Source: JAMHWF01 sp048500255
GTDB taxonomy: Bacteria; Pseudomonadota; Gammaproteobacteria; Burkholderiales; Burkholderiaceae_C
DNA: 64,000 nt
Direction: 5' to 3'
Assembly: GCA_048500255.1 (NCBI GenBank)
Contig: JASNYH010000004.1
Location: forward strand, 1 to 64,000
Numbering within the stretch: position 1 is the first letter of the stretch; each line of letters starts with the position of its first letter. Position numbers and translations under genes: made by a program. The notes below the pieces were generated by a model. The model worked only from the letters and a program-made list of their open reading frames with translations, was not told where the DNA came from and did no database searches. Shown here in pieces: positions 49,280-59,693 of the stretch.

Positions 49280-49939
49280 ATGAACCCGCGCAGCATCCCG
49301 ACAGGCGATGCCGTGTCGGTCGAGCAGTCCGGCGACGGCGACACCCCGCACGACATCGACCCGAACGACGCCGAGGCCGGCGCCGTCGCGCTGCGTGTCG
49401 CCAACGCCGGCGCGGCGGCGGTGACCGACGCCGCGGCCGAGGGCGAGCTCTACCGTCGCCTCGCGCCGCGCGTGCGCCGCTACGGCCTGCGCCACCTGCG
49501 CGACGGCCACGCCGCCAACGACCTGATGCAGAGCGTGATGGTGCGCGTCATCGAGCAGCTGCGCGCCGGCAAGGTGCGCGAGCCGGGACGCATCGTGTCG
49601 TTCGTGTTCGGCATGTGCCGCATGGTGCTGCTCGAGCTGCAACGCGGCGAGTCGCGCCGCGGGCGCCTGCTCGAGCAGTGGGGCGACGCGCTGACGGTGG
49701 CCGACATCGCCATCGCCCCGCGCCTCGACCACCTGCGCGTCGCCGACTGCCTGGGCCGCCTCGCCGAGCGCGAGCGCAGCGTCATCGTGCTCAGCTTCTA
49801 CGAGGAGCGCAGCGCCGACGACGTGGCGACGATGCTCGGCACCTCGGCCGGCAACGTGCGCGTGATCCGCCATCGCGGGCTGGCACGGCTGCGCGACTGC
49901 GTCGGCGGTCCGCATTCGCCGACGGCGGCAGCCGCATGA
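49280..49939 (+). CDS. ECF-like RNA polymerase sigma factor (219 aa)
   Basis: After an acidic ~55-residue lead, region 2 (LYRRLAPRVRRYGLRHLRD, HAANDLMQSVMVRVIEQL) and region 4 (LGRLAERERSVIVLSFYEER, GTSAGNVRVIRHRGLARLR) are clear. Regions 1.1 and 3 are absent. It overlaps its anti-sigma gene (ATGA). The 133 bases before the start contain a small dyad (GGGGC, GCCCC at 49225-49240) and no gene. Signal and targets are unknown. Confidence 0.88.
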   Translation: MNPRSIPTGDAVSVEQSGDGDTPHDIDPNDAEAGAVALRVANAGAAAVTDAAAEGELYRRLAPRVRRYGLRHLRDGHAANDLMQSVMVRVIEQLRAGKVREPGRIVSFVFGMCRMVLLELQRGESRRGRLLEQWGDALTVADIAIAPRLDHLRVADCLGRLAERERSVIVLSFYEERSADDVATMLGTSAGNVRVIRHRGLARLRDCVGGPHSPTAAAA

Positions 49940-50517
49940 ACGCCGCGCCGGCTCCCTGCCGCCAGCCGCTCGGCTGGGACGTGCTGGTGCGCTACTGGCT
50001 CGGCGAGCTCGACGACGCCAGCACCGAGCAGGTCGACCGCCACCTGCTCGGCTGCGACGACTGCGGCGCGCGCCTCGACGAGATCGCCGCCCTGGGCGAC
50101 GGCGTTCGTCGCGCCTTCGACGCCGGGTTCGTCGCCGCCGTCGTCGGTGACGCGTTCGCGCAGCGGCTCGCCGAGCGCGGGCTGCGCCTGCGCGAGTACC
50201 GCGTCGAGCGCGGCGGCAGCGTCAACTGCAGCGTGGCCCCCGACGACGACGTCGTCGTCTCGCGCCTCGCCGGCGCGCCGCTGGAGGGCATCGCGCGACT
50301 CGACCTGGTGCGCCGCGGCAGGGACGGCGCGCCCGACACGCGCGCCGTCGACATCCCGTTCGACGCCACGCGCGGCGAGATCGTCCTCGTGGCACCGGCG
50401 GCGCGGCTGCGCGCGTTGCCCGACTGCGTCGAACAGGTGCAGCTGCTGGCCGTCGACGCGGCCGGCGGCGAGCACGTCGTCGGCCGCTACACCTTCAACC
50501 ACAGCGCGCCTCGCTGA
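49936..50517 (+). CDS. Zinc-finger anti-sigma factor (193 aa)
   Basis: The N-terminal ZAS-type motif HLLGCDDC (H-x3-C-x2-C), near residues 35-42, is preceded by VRYWLGELDDASTEQVDR. The rest has no membrane helix, so it is a soluble anti-sigma. Its beta-rich C-terminal part (LREYRVERGGSVNCSVAPDD) could be a sensor domain. Four-base overlap with the sigma factor gene supports the pairing. Confidence 0.85.
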   Translation: MNAAPAPCRQPLGWDVLVRYWLGELDDASTEQVDRHLLGCDDCGARLDEIAALGDGVRRAFDAGFVAAVVGDAFAQRLAERGLRLREYRVERGGSVNCSVAPDDDVVVSRLAGAPLEGIARLDLVRRGRDGAPDTRAVDIPFDATRGEIVLVAPAARLRALPDCVEQVQLLAVDAAGGEHVVGRYTFNHSAPR

Positions 50518-50569
50518 CCCGCGCCGCGCGCGGCACGGGCAGCACCCGGCGCGACGGGCCCGCCGACGC

Positions 50570-51016
50570 TCAGCCGCGCGCGCCGGTGACGTACATCTCG
50601 AGCTGCTCGATGATGAACTGCTGCTCCGAGATGATGTCCTTGACCAGGTCGCCGATCGACACCAGGCCGACGAGCTGCTCGCCGTCGTCGAGCACCGGCA
50701 GGTGGCGCAGCCGGTTCTCCGTCATCAGGGCCATGCACTCGTCGGCGGTGCGCTGCGGGCGCACGTACATGACGGGGCTCGACATGATGGAGCGCACCGG
50801 CGTGTCGCGCGACGCGCGGTCGAGCAGGATCATCTTGCGCGCGTAGTCGCGCTCGCTGACGATGCCGACGACGCGGCCGGCACCGTCGACGACGACGAGC
50901 GCGCCGACGTTCTTCTCGGCCATCGCGCGCAGGGCCTCGAGCACCGAGGCGTCGGGGCCGATGGTGTGCACCGAGCGCTCGGGCTTGGTCTTCAGGATCT
51001 GGGCCACGGTGGTCAT
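50570..51016 (-). CDS. CBS-pair domain protein (148 aa)
   Basis: Two CBS motifs in tandem: SVHTIGPDASVLEALRAMAE with GALVVVDGAGRVVGIVSERD, then MSSPVMYVRPQRTADECM with LPVLDDGEQLVGLVSIGDL. Nothing else is fused. Such stand-alone pairs bind adenine nucleotides and act as energy or redox regulators. It ends with the helical QQFIIEQLEMYVTG common to the group. 49 bases downstream of the YbaK-like gene on the same strand. Confidence 0.92.
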   Translation of the reverse strand: MTTVAQILKTKPERSVHTIGPDASVLEALRAMAEKNVGALVVVDGAGRVVGIVSERDYARKMILLDRASRDTPVRSIMSSPVMYVRPQRTADECMALMTENRLRHLPVLDDGEQLVGLVSIGDLVKDIISEQQFIIEQLEMYVTGARG

Positions 51017-51065
51017 CGGGCGGCTCCTCCTCGGCGTGGGGCTCTCGTTGCGGATGTCGTTCGGC

Positions 51066-51548
51066 TCAGTGCAGCGGCGCGGCGACGGCGAACTGCGCGT
51101 GCCGCGCCTGCGACATCAGCGCATGGAACTGCTCGTGCGACAGCTGCAGCAGGCGCTCGTGGTCGCCGCACTCGATGTAGACCGCCGGGCTGGCCTCGAG
51201 CTCGTCGTCGACGACGGTCTCCAGGCCCCAGACCATGCCGAGCGTGGGCACCGTGCCGGGGTCGCAGTCGTCGAACAGCTCGTCGACGCGACGCCGGTCG
51301 GCCAGGCGCAGGCGCTCGCGCCCGAGCAGGCGCGACAGCTCGCCGAGCTGGACCATGCGGTCGGCCGGCAGCACGGCCATGAGGCAGCCGTCGTCGTCCT
51401 CGACGACGACGGCCTTGGCGAGCTGGTGCGGCGGCACGTGCGCGGTGCGCGCGGTCTGCGCGCTGGTGCGGCTGTGCGGATGGAGGCAGACCTCGTAGCG
51501 CGCGCCGCGCTCGTCGAGGTAGCTTCGAAGGCGTGCAGGGATCGTCAT
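51066..51548 (-). CDS. YbaK/EbsC (prolyl-tRNA deacylase-like) protein (160 aa)
   Basis: Aminoacyl-tRNA editing fold: RYEVCLHPHSRTSAQTA, HQLAKAVVVEDDDGCLMAVLP with the conserved Lys, and GTVPTLGMVWGLETVVDDEL. Family members hydrolyse mischarged tRNAs. The last ~20 residues are an extra tail. The 217 bases upstream, to the Bug receptor stop, contain no gene I can support. Confidence 0.88.
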   Translation of the reverse strand: MTIPARLRSYLDERGARYEVCLHPHSRTSAQTARTAHVPPHQLAKAVVVEDDDGCLMAVLPADRMVQLGELSRLLGRERLRLADRRRVDELFDDCDPGTVPTLGMVWGLETVVDDELEASPAVYIECGDHERLLQLSHEQFHALMSQARHAQFAVAAPLH

Positions 51549-51766
51549 GACGGCCTCCTTGGGGCGATGCAGCAGCGACCGGCACGGCCCGCAACGGCGC
51601 CGCGCGCCGCGCCAGCGCGCCCCCAGTGTGCCGCGGACGGCGCCGCGGCGCCACACGGCCCATGGCGTGTAGGGTCAGCAGCTCGACGCCTTCGACGACG
51701 CCGTTGGGCGCCGGGATCGCCAGGATCAGCGGCAGGCTCGTCGGTGACCTCGCAGCAGCGGCGGCG

Positions 51767-52729
51767 CTACGGCCTGGCGCGCCCGGCCCGGCCGATCATC
51801 TCCTCGACCGTGCGCTGCTCGGCGCGGATCTCGGCCTGCAGGGCCTCGGGCGACCGGTAGTCCTGCACCACGCCGAGCGGGGCCAGCCGGGCGGCGACGG
51901 CCGGGTCGCGTGCCACGCTCTCGATCGCCGGCACGAGCGCGCGCGACACCTCCGCGTCGACGCCGGCCGGCGCGAAGAAGGCCAGCCAGACGCCCAGCAG
52001 GTCGCGCCCGTAGCCGAGCTCGATCATCGTCGGGATCGTCGGGAACTCGGGCGACTTGGTCGACGTCACGACGGCGCGCAGCGCGCCGCTCTTCAACTGG
52101 CCGGCGATCACGCCGAGCGCGACGGCCGCGCCGTCGATGTGGCCGCCCTGCAGGGCCGAGACCGACGGCGCGGCGCCTTTGAACGGCACCATCTCCATCG
52201 GTGCGCCGGTCTGCGCGCCGACGATCTGCACGGTGAAGTCGCCGATCGAGCCGGTGCCGGCGGTGCCCACGTTGACCTTGCCGGGGTTGGCCTTCGCGTG
52301 CGCCGCCATCTCGGCCAGCGTCTTGTACGGCGCGTCGCCGCGCACCGCGATCACCATCGGCGTGCGCGTCGTCAGGCCGAGCGGCGTGAAGTCGACGAGC
52401 GGGTCGTAGCCTGCCGACTGCGGGTTGAGGATGCGGTTGGACGTGAGCGACGCATTGATCGTGAACAGCAGCGTGTAGCCGTCCTTCGGCCCCTTGGCCA
52501 CCGTCTTCGCGCCCATCATGCCGCCGGCGCCGGGCAGGTTGGACACCAGCACCGGCACCTTGAGCCGCTTGGCCAGCTCCTCGGCCATGATGCGCGCGGC
52601 GATGTCGGTGGCGTCGCCCGCCGCCACCGGGATCACCAGCGTGATCGGCTTGTCGGGGTAGGCCCCTGCGGCACTGCCCAGCAGGCCCAGGAGCCATGCA
52701 CACAACAGCCGCCTGATCGTCGATGCCAT
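51767..52729 (-). CDS. Bug-type tripartite tricarboxylate transporter substrate-binding protein (320 aa)
   Basis: Signal peptide 1-23 (LLGLLGSAAGAYPDKPI). Bug/TctC landmarks: PDKPITLVIPVAAGDATDIAA, NLPGAGGMMGAKTVAKGPKDG, NPGKVNVGTAGTGS, FKGAAPSVSALQGGHIDGA and PTMIELGYG. Binds an organic acid in the periplasm; no TctAB genes are adjacent, as is common for Burkholderiales Bug proteins. It lies 85 bases downstream of the ubiD gene in the same direction, so it may bind the decarboxylase substrate or a relative. Confidence 0.93.
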   Translation of the reverse strand: MASTIRRLLCAWLLGLLGSAAGAYPDKPITLVIPVAAGDATDIAARIMAEELAKRLKVPVLVSNLPGAGGMMGAKTVAKGPKDGYTLLFTINASLTSNRILNPQSAGYDPLVDFTPLGLTTRTPMVIAVRGDAPYKTLAEMAAHAKANPGKVNVGTAGTGSIGDFTVQIVGAQTGAPMEMVPFKGAAPSVSALQGGHIDGAAVALGVIAGQLKSGALRAVVTSTKSPEFPTIPTMIELGYGRDLLGVWLAFFAPAGVDAEVSRALVPAIESVARDPAVAARLAPLGVVQDYRSPEALQAEIRAEQRTVEEMIGRAGRARP

Positions 52730-52814
52730 GTCATCCGCCTCCTGCGTCCCGCGGGACGCGCTTGCATGCGTCCGACCGGACGCGGTCTGCGTCCCGCCGG
52801 GGACGCGGGTGGGA

Positions 52815-54296
52815 CTACTTCGGGCCGTCGCCGCGCAGCAGCTGCGAGCCGAAGAACTGCGCCGGCAGGTTGCGCACGATCGCCTGCGACGCCTCGGCGG
52901 CGAAGTCCGCCAGGCGCAGCTCCGGGTGGATCGGCCGGATGCGCTCGAAGTTGGCGCGCGCCGCCGCGTCGGCCGGGGGCGGCGCGGTGGCGTCGATCAG
53001 CATCTTCGAGCCGAAGCGCTGCCACAGCCCGGTCCCGGGCGCGCCCAGCTCGACGAGGCTCGCGTCCATCGAATGGTTGTGCGTGCCGGGGATGACGACG
53101 ACATCCTTGTCGGGGTCGACGCGCGTGGCCAGCGCCCACAGGATCTCGTTCGGGTTGAAGATGTCGACGTCGGCGTCGACCGCGATCGCCACCTTGGGGT
53201 GCTGGTACTCCGACGACAGCGCCGCCAGCAGCAGGTTCTTGCCCTCGCCCCAGGCGCGCGGCGTCATCTGCACGACGACGCCGAACACGCCCGGCAGGAT
53301 CATCACGTTGTGCAGGTTCGGCCCGCCGCCGACGTCCTTCAGGCGCCGGAAGATGGTCGCGCTCATCGGCAGCTTGTGGAAGACGCAGCCTTCCATCTCG
53401 GAGCCGTTCTGCAGGTTCTTGAAGATGGCGTCGCGGCGCCGCGTGAGGCAGGTGTACTCGATGATCGGGTTCTTGCCGGTGCCGGTGGCGTAGTAGTCCT
53501 GGAACTCGGAGAACGGCCCCTCGTCCTCGCGCACGTGCGGCGGGATGAAGCCCTCGAGCACGAGTTCGGCGTTGGCCGGCACCTCGAGATCCACCGTCTC
53601 GCACTTGACGAGCGGCACCGCCTGGTTCAGGTAGCCGCCGGCGATCTCGAACTCGTCGAGCCCGTAGGCCGCCGTCGTCGCGGCGGCCATGTAGTACAGC
53701 GGATGGTGGCCGATGAAGATCGCCACCGGCATCGGCTCGTTACGCGCCTGGTACTTCTGGTAGTTCTTCCAGGTGTGGCGCGGCACCAGCAGGATGCCCG
53801 ACTTGTTCGGCCCCTTGATCTGCAGCCGGTGGAAGCTGACGTTGCGCTGACCGGTGTCGGGATCCTTGCTGACCACCAGGCCCGAGCCGATGACGGGCCC
53901 GCCGTCGAGCTCGCCGGCGATGTGCACCGGCAGTTGCGTGAGGTCGAACTCGCCCTGCCGCAGCTTGACCTCCTTGACCGGACCGTCGTCGACCATCACG
54001 GGTGCGACGAGCTTGCCCATGCGCTCGGCGATCATCGGCACGACCTTTTCCTGCGGCGCGCCGAACGCCAGCGCGGCATGGCGGAAGTTCGCCGGCGCCT
54101 GGCCGAGCGAGCGCCAGCCGTGCGCCAGGTTCTCGAACAGCAGCGCCTTCTCGCGCGACTGGTACAGCAGCGAGCCCATCTGCGTCAGCGGGTCGACGCG
54201 CTTGTCGATGCGGATCAGCTCGCCGGCCGAATCGAGCTCGTCGATCCAGGTGCGCATGTCCTTGTGCTTCGAGCCGGGTCCCCAGGAACTTGTCAT
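52815..54296 (-). CDS. ubiD: UbiD family decarboxylase (493 aa)
   Basis: prFMN-dependent (de)carboxylase family. Seen: NVSFHRLQIKGPNKSGILL with the prFMN-loop Arg/Lys region, MPVAIFIGHHPLYYMAA, LVLEGFIPPHVREDEGPFSEF (the E-x-x-R/E catalytic stretch reads VREDEGPF) and DVDIFNPNEILWALATR. The N-terminal MRTWIDELDSAGELIRI is typical. Needs a UbiX-made cofactor; ubiX is not in the window. Divergent from iclR, which probably controls it; the paired Bug receptor points to catabolism of an aromatic or unsaturated acid rather than ubiquinone synthesis. Confidence 0.93.
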   Translation of the reverse strand: MTSSWGPGSKHKDMRTWIDELDSAGELIRIDKRVDPLTQMGSLLYQSREKALLFENLAHGWRSLGQAPANFRHAALAFGAPQEKVVPMIAERMGKLVAPVMVDDGPVKEVKLRQGEFDLTQLPVHIAGELDGGPVIGSGLVVSKDPDTGQRNVSFHRLQIKGPNKSGILLVPRHTWKNYQKYQARNEPMPVAIFIGHHPLYYMAAATTAAYGLDEFEIAGGYLNQAVPLVKCETVDLEVPANAELVLEGFIPPHVREDEGPFSEFQDYYATGTGKNPIIEYTCLTRRRDAIFKNLQNGSEMEGCVFHKLPMSATIFRRLKDVGGGPNLHNVMILPGVFGVVVQMTPRAWGEGKNLLLAALSSEYQHPKVAIAVDADVDIFNPNEILWALATRVDPDKDVVVIPGTHNHSMDASLVELGAPGTGLWQRFGSKMLIDATAPPPADAAARANFERIRPIHPELRLADFAAEASQAIVRNLPAQFFGSQLLRGDGPK

Positions 54297-54334
54297 CACG
54301 GGCCTTTCGAACGGATACGAGATACGGCAGCAGC

Positions 54335-54359
54335 GTTCTGTTTGACAGAACGTCGTTCT
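54335..54359. promoter_or_regulatory. Overlapping perfect inverted repeats in the ubiD-iclR region
   Basis: Repeat 1: GTTCTG (54335-54340), spacer TTTGA, CAGAAC (54346-54351). Repeat 2: AGAACG (54347-54352), T, CGTTCT (54354-54359). They share bases 54347-54351, and the GTTCT core occurs in both. The block covers the -35 box and spacer of the iclR promoter, as expected for an IclR-type operator controlling both divergent genes. Confidence 0.65.
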
Positions 54360-54370
54360 AAATTTATGCT
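54342..54370 (+). promoter_or_regulatory. Sigma-70 promoter for the iclR gene
   Basis: TTGACA at 54342-54347 and TATGCT at 54365-54370 are separated by exactly 17 bases, in a locally AT-rich patch (AAATTTATGCT) that stands out from the GC-rich surroundings. The iclR ATG follows about 60 bases after the -10 box. This is the clearest promoter in the window. Confidence 0.65.
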
Positions 54371-54432
54371 CAACGTTAGCCACCGTGCCCCGGCCGGTCA
54401 AGGCGACGCCTTTGCTCCAGCTCAAGACTCCG

Positions 54433-55182
54433 ATGAATTCGACTGCCCCCGATCGCACCGAGCCCGGTGTCGCCGCACTCGAGCGCGGGTTGACCCTGAT
54501 GTCCGCCTTCGAGAACGCCGACGGCACCCTGTCGCTGGCCGAACTCGCGGATGCGACGGGCTACTACAAGAGCACGATCCTGCGGCTGGCCGCATCGCTG
54601 CTGCGCATGGGCTTCCTGCAGCGCCTGGACGACGGCCGCTACCAGCTCGGCCCCGCCGTGTTCCGGCTCGGTCGCCGCTACCAGCAGTCGTTCCGCCTCG
54701 GCGACCAGGTCGTGCCCGTGTTGCGCCGTCTGTCCGAGCGCAGCGGCGAGACGGCGTCCTTCTACGTGCGCGACGGCGATCGCGACATCTGCCTGTTCCG
54801 CGTCGAGTCGACGCGCCCCATCCGCGACGTCGGCGTGGCCGAGGGCGACAGCTTCCCGATCGACGGCAGCGCGGGGTCGCGCACGTTGTCGGCGCACTCG
54901 AAAGGGCGACGACAGCCTGCCCAGGGCCGCGACCTCGTCGTGGTGACGCGGCGCAGCACGCGCGTGCCCGGCGCCGCGGCGGTCATCTGCCCGGTGTTCG
55001 GCGTCGATCAGAAGCTCGTCGGCACGCTCCTCGTGTCCGGCCCCGAGTCGCGATTCACGGATTCCGCCATCACCGCGCTGAGACGTCTCGTGCTCGAGCA
55101 GGCGGCGGCGCTGACGGGCCGGCTCGGCGGCGACACCACCGTCTTCGCGAGCGGCGGCGGCAGCGCATCGCCCGCCCGCTGA
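54433..55182 (+). CDS. IclR family transcriptional regulator (249 aa)
   Basis: The N-terminal winged helix (GVAALERGLTLMSAFENADG, LAELADATGYYKSTILRLA) is followed by the IclR effector domain (RYQLGPAVFRLGRRYQ, SGETASFYVRDGDRDICLFRVE, and a C-terminal VICPVFGVDQKLVGTLLVSGPESRFT). ATG 54433 is chosen; a GTG at 54385 would add 16 residues. Likely autoregulates and controls the divergent ubiD gene through the inverted repeats between them. Confidence 0.92.
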   Translation: MNSTAPDRTEPGVAALERGLTLMSAFENADGTLSLAELADATGYYKSTILRLAASLLRMGFLQRLDDGRYQLGPAVFRLGRRYQQSFRLGDQVVPVLRRLSERSGETASFYVRDGDRDICLFRVESTRPIRDVGVAEGDSFPIDGSAGSRTLSAHSKGRRQPAQGRDLVVVTRRSTRVPGAAAVICPVFGVDQKLVGTLLVSGPESRFTDSAITALRRLVLEQAAALTGRLGGDTTVFASGGGSASPAR

Positions 55183-55279
55183 AGCCGCGTCGCTCGCATC
55201 CAGGACCCCGAGATCTGCACGGCCACCGCCGGCACGCGCATTGCCGCACCCGGGCACGTCGACTCCCAGGAGGTGAGCC

Positions 55280-55606
55280 ATGCCCGGATCGAAGTGGAGC
55301 AGCAAGCGCGAACGCCAGTACGAGCACATCAAGGACAGCGCCCTTGCGCGCGGCGAGGGCGAGAAGCGCGCCGAGCGCATCGCCGCGGCGACGGTCAACA
55401 AGAACCGCGCACGCTCGGGCGAGTCGAAGACGGCCAGCCCGAGTTCGCTGCGCGGGCCGTCGCCGCAGCAGCGCGGCGGAAAGCGCTCGCACTCGGGCCC
55501 CGGCGGTCGCACGCGCGACCAGCTCTATCGCGAAGCCGCCGACCGCGGCATCAAGGGCCGCTCGAAGATGACGAAGGCCGAGCTGCTGAAGGCCGTGGGG
55601 CGCTGA
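55280..55606 (+). CDS. Small basic protein with Rho-N/SAP-like C-terminus (108 aa)
   Basis: Starts MPGSKWSSKRERQYEHIKDS, followed by a Lys/Arg/Ser-rich middle. The C-terminal RDQLYREAADRGIKGRSKMT plus KAELLKAVGR looks like a Rho-N or SAP-like helical motif. It resembles proteins annotated as plasmid stabilisation or ChaB-like in proteobacteria. A strong AGGAGGTGA site precedes the ATG. Nucleic-acid binding is plausible. Its 3' end overlaps the convergent AraC gene by 56 bases. Confidence 0.82.
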   Translation: MPGSKWSSKRERQYEHIKDSALARGEGEKRAERIAAATVNKNRARSGESKTASPSSLRGPSPQQRGGKRSHSGPGGRTRDQLYREAADRGIKGRSKMTKAELLKAVGR

Positions 55607-56444
55607 AGGCGTCGTCGCGCAGTTGCTGCGGCCGCACGGCGGTCGGCTCGATGCCGAACACGCGACGGTGCGTGCGCGTCAGGTGCGCCGAATCGGCGAA
55701 GCCGGCCGCATGGGCGGCCTCGGTCCACGAGGCACCCGCCATCGCGGCCTCAATGGCGAGGTTGATGCGCAGCCACAGCACGTAGGCGCGAAACGAGTTG
55801 CCCGTCTCGGCCACGAAGAGGTGGCGAAAGCGGCTCTCCGAGAGCGCCGCGGCCGCAGCCACGTCGGCCAGCGCGATCGGGTGGCGCACGTGCTCGCGGA
55901 TGTAGTCGAGCGCGCGCGCCAGCCGCGCGTCGAGCGCCTTGTCGGCCTCCGTCGAGGCGCCGCACAGCCGGGCCACGGCCTGCGCCGCCGCGTCGACCAT
56001 CCGCTCGCGCGACGGCGACGACTCGAACGCGCGGAACAGCATCCGCGCCGCAGAGCGACTGTCGTCGTCGTCCAGGCGCGCGACGGCCGTCGTGCCGAAA
56101 CGCGCGGCCAGCGCGCGCCCGGCGCGACTCTCGGGCTCGACGAACAGATGCGCCACCAGCACGCCGTCGAGCTCGAACTGGTGCTTGCAGTGGCTCGGCA
56201 CGAGCGCGCCCTCGAAGCTGTCCCAGCGGCCCTGCGGCTGCGTGCGGAACCGGAACAGCCCTTCGGGTGCGAGCGTCAGCTGGTGCGCATGGTGGGCATG
56301 CCATTGCGTGCGGCCGCGGCCCTGCCCGATCCACAGGCTGCCGCCGAGCCAGAAGTAGATGCGGCCGGTCGACGCGTTGCTGCGCGACATCGGCTCGACA
56401 GCGCGCGCCGCGGGCGGCGTCGCGGCGACACGCAGGCCGCTCAC
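55551..56444 (-). CDS. AraC family regulator with cupin-like N-terminus (297 aa)
   Basis: N-terminal sensor ~25-130 (RTQWHAHHAHQLTLAPEG, cupin-like HAHH). C-terminal AraC HTH pair: IALADVAAAAALSESRFRHL, FVAETGNSFRAYVLWLRIN and AAHAAGFADSAHLTRTHRRVF. The GTG start at 56444 is favoured by a GGAG eight bases upstream; ATG 56390 is the alternative. The Ser/Pro-rich tail lies in the region overlapping the convergent small basic gene. Target unknown; the YtkA-like lipoprotein gene is divergent from it. Confidence 0.88.
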   Translation of the reverse strand: MSGLRVAATPPAARAVEPMSRSNASTGRIYFWLGGSLWIGQGRGRTQWHAHHAHQLTLAPEGLFRFRTQPQGRWDSFEGALVPSHCKHQFELDGVLVAHLFVEPESRAGRALAARFGTTAVARLDDDDSRSAARMLFRAFESSPSRERMVDAAAQAVARLCGASTEADKALDARLARALDYIREHVRHPIALADVAAAAALSESRFRHLFVAETGNSFRAYVLWLRINLAIEAAMAGASWTEAAHAAGFADSAHLTRTHRRVFGIEPTAVRPQQLRDDAFSAPRPSAARPSSSSSGP

Positions 56445-56542
56445 GGCCGCGACTCCTGCATGTCAGCCGTTTCGTTCAAGTCGGCGTGCCGGCGGCTCGG
56501 AAGAATCGCCGTCATCGCAACTCGACATCAGGAACGACCACC

Positions 56543-56994
56543 ATGCGCCCCCTTTGCTCGTCGACAGCCGCCGCCACCGCCCTCGCCTGCGCCGCGCTGC
56601 TCGCGGCCTGCGCCACGCCGGCCGACCTCGACCTGACTCTGCAGCACCCGAGCCGCGACGGCAAGTTCGTCGTGCAGATGGAGCCGCCGGCCAGCGGCCC
56701 GGCCATCAACCAGATGCACGCCTGGCAGGTCCGCGTCAGCGCGCCCGACGGCTCGCCCGTCTCGCGCGCCTCGCTGGCGTTCGACGGCGGCATGCCGCAG
56801 CACGGGCACGGCTTTCCGACCCGGCCGCGCGTGACGCGCGAAGTCGCCCCCGGCGTCTACGCGCTCGAGGGCATGAAGTTCAGCATGACGGGCTGGTGGG
56901 ACATGCGACTGGCGATCCGCTCCGGCGACGTGGCCGACTCCGCCGTGTTCAACGTCATCGTGACCGACAGCGGCCTCGAGCGCCGGGGTGCCCG

Positions 56995-56998
<4 letters not shown>
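56543..56998 (+). CDS. YtkA/FixH-like lipoprotein (151 aa)
   Basis: Lipobox LLAACATP (Cys near residue 23). The mature part is an immunoglobulin-like YtkA/FixH domain: VQMEPPASGPAINQMHAWQV, FDGGMPQHGHGFPTRPRVT (His-rich, possibly copper-binding) and YALEGMKFSMTGWWDMRLAI. Its stop overlaps the ATG of the diheme peroxidase gene, a pairing often seen (MauG-type with YtkA-like partner). Anchored in the periplasm. Confidence 0.85.
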
Positions 56999-58284
<1,286 letters not shown>

Positions 58285-59693
58285 CGCGCGCCTGCGCCGT
58301 CGCGGGCGCCGGCGTCGACTTGCGCGCCGGCTTCCTGTTGGGCGGCGCCTTCTTCGCCGGCGCCTTCTTCGGCGCAGCCCTTGCCTCGACGGCTGCGCCC
58401 GCGCGGCGCGCCTGCTTCTTCGCCGGCATCACCTGGCGTAGCAGCGCCTCGCAGTCGCGCTGCGACATCACGCGCGGCACCGGATAGTTGGTGTCGGCCT
58501 CCCAGCAGGCCGCCTCGGCGAGCTTGGCGATGTCGGCCTCGCGCAGCTCGGCGAGCTGCTGCGGGATGCCGAGCGAGCGGTTGAGCGCATCGATCGAGTC
58601 GACGAAGCGCTTCGCCAGCGCGACCGCCGGCTCGCCGTGGCGGCCGATGCCGGCGGCGATCGCCAGCACGGCCAGCTTGCGCTGCACCGCCGCGCCGTAG
58701 AAGCGCAGCACCGGCGCGAGCAGCACGGCGTTGGCCAGGCCGTGCGGCGTGTGATAGAGGCCGCCGACCTGGTGCGCGATGGCGTGCACGTTGCCGACGT
58801 TGGCGCGCGTGAACGCGAAGCCGGCGTAGGTCGACGCCAGCGCCATCTGCTCGCGCGCCGCCAGATCGGCGCCGTCGGCATGCACGCGCGGCAGGTTGCG
58901 GTAGATGAGGCTCACCGCCGCCAGCGCCATGCGGTCGGTGAAGGCCGTCGTCCACTCGCCGACGTAGGCCTCGACGGCGTGCGTCAGCGCGTCCATGCCG
59001 GTCGTCGCCGTGACGAGCGGCGGCAGGCCCGTCATCAGGCAGGGATCGAGCGCCGCCATGTCGGGCACGATGCGCGTGTCGGCGATGACGAGCTTCTTGT
59101 GGTGCTCGGGGTCGGCGACGACGGCCGCCACCGTCACCTCGGAGCCGGTGCCGGCCGTCGTCGGCACGGCGTAGATCGGCACCGGGCCGTGGCGGCCCTT
59201 GAAGTAGCCGACCAGATCCCTCGGGTGCTTGCGGTTGGCGGCGGCCAGGCCGATCACCTTGGCGGCGTCGATCACCGAGCCGCCGCCGACGGCGAGGATG
59301 GCGTCGCAGGCGTGCTGGCGAAACAGCGCGATGCCCTGCTCGACGACGGGCAGCGGCGCGTCGGGCGTCACCCGGTCGAAGACGACGCAGCCGGTGCCGG
59401 CGGCCTGCAGCGCATCGATCATCGGCTGCGCGAGGCCGAGCCGGGCGATCGTCTCGTCGGTCACCAGCATCAGCTTGCGGTGCGCGAAGCCGGCCACCGT
59501 CTGCGCCAGCCGCAGACCGGCCCCCGGGCCGACCAGCAGCGCCGGCTGCGGGATCGGCACGAACGGCGTGACCAGGCCCGCCGCGCGCTTGAGCACGGGC
59601 CATCCGTATGAGCGCGCCATGTCGCCGATCAAGTTCGCCACGTCGGACCTCCTTCATCATCGAGACGGACCCCCACTTTGACGCCAACGAGCC

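Noticed and set aside
51650..51740. Leftward frame with SLPLILAIPAPNGVVEGVELL between the YbaK-like gene and the Bug receptor gene
   Set aside because: Looks faintly protein-like, but it is short, without a start and matches no family I know; could be a decayed end of a gene or chance.
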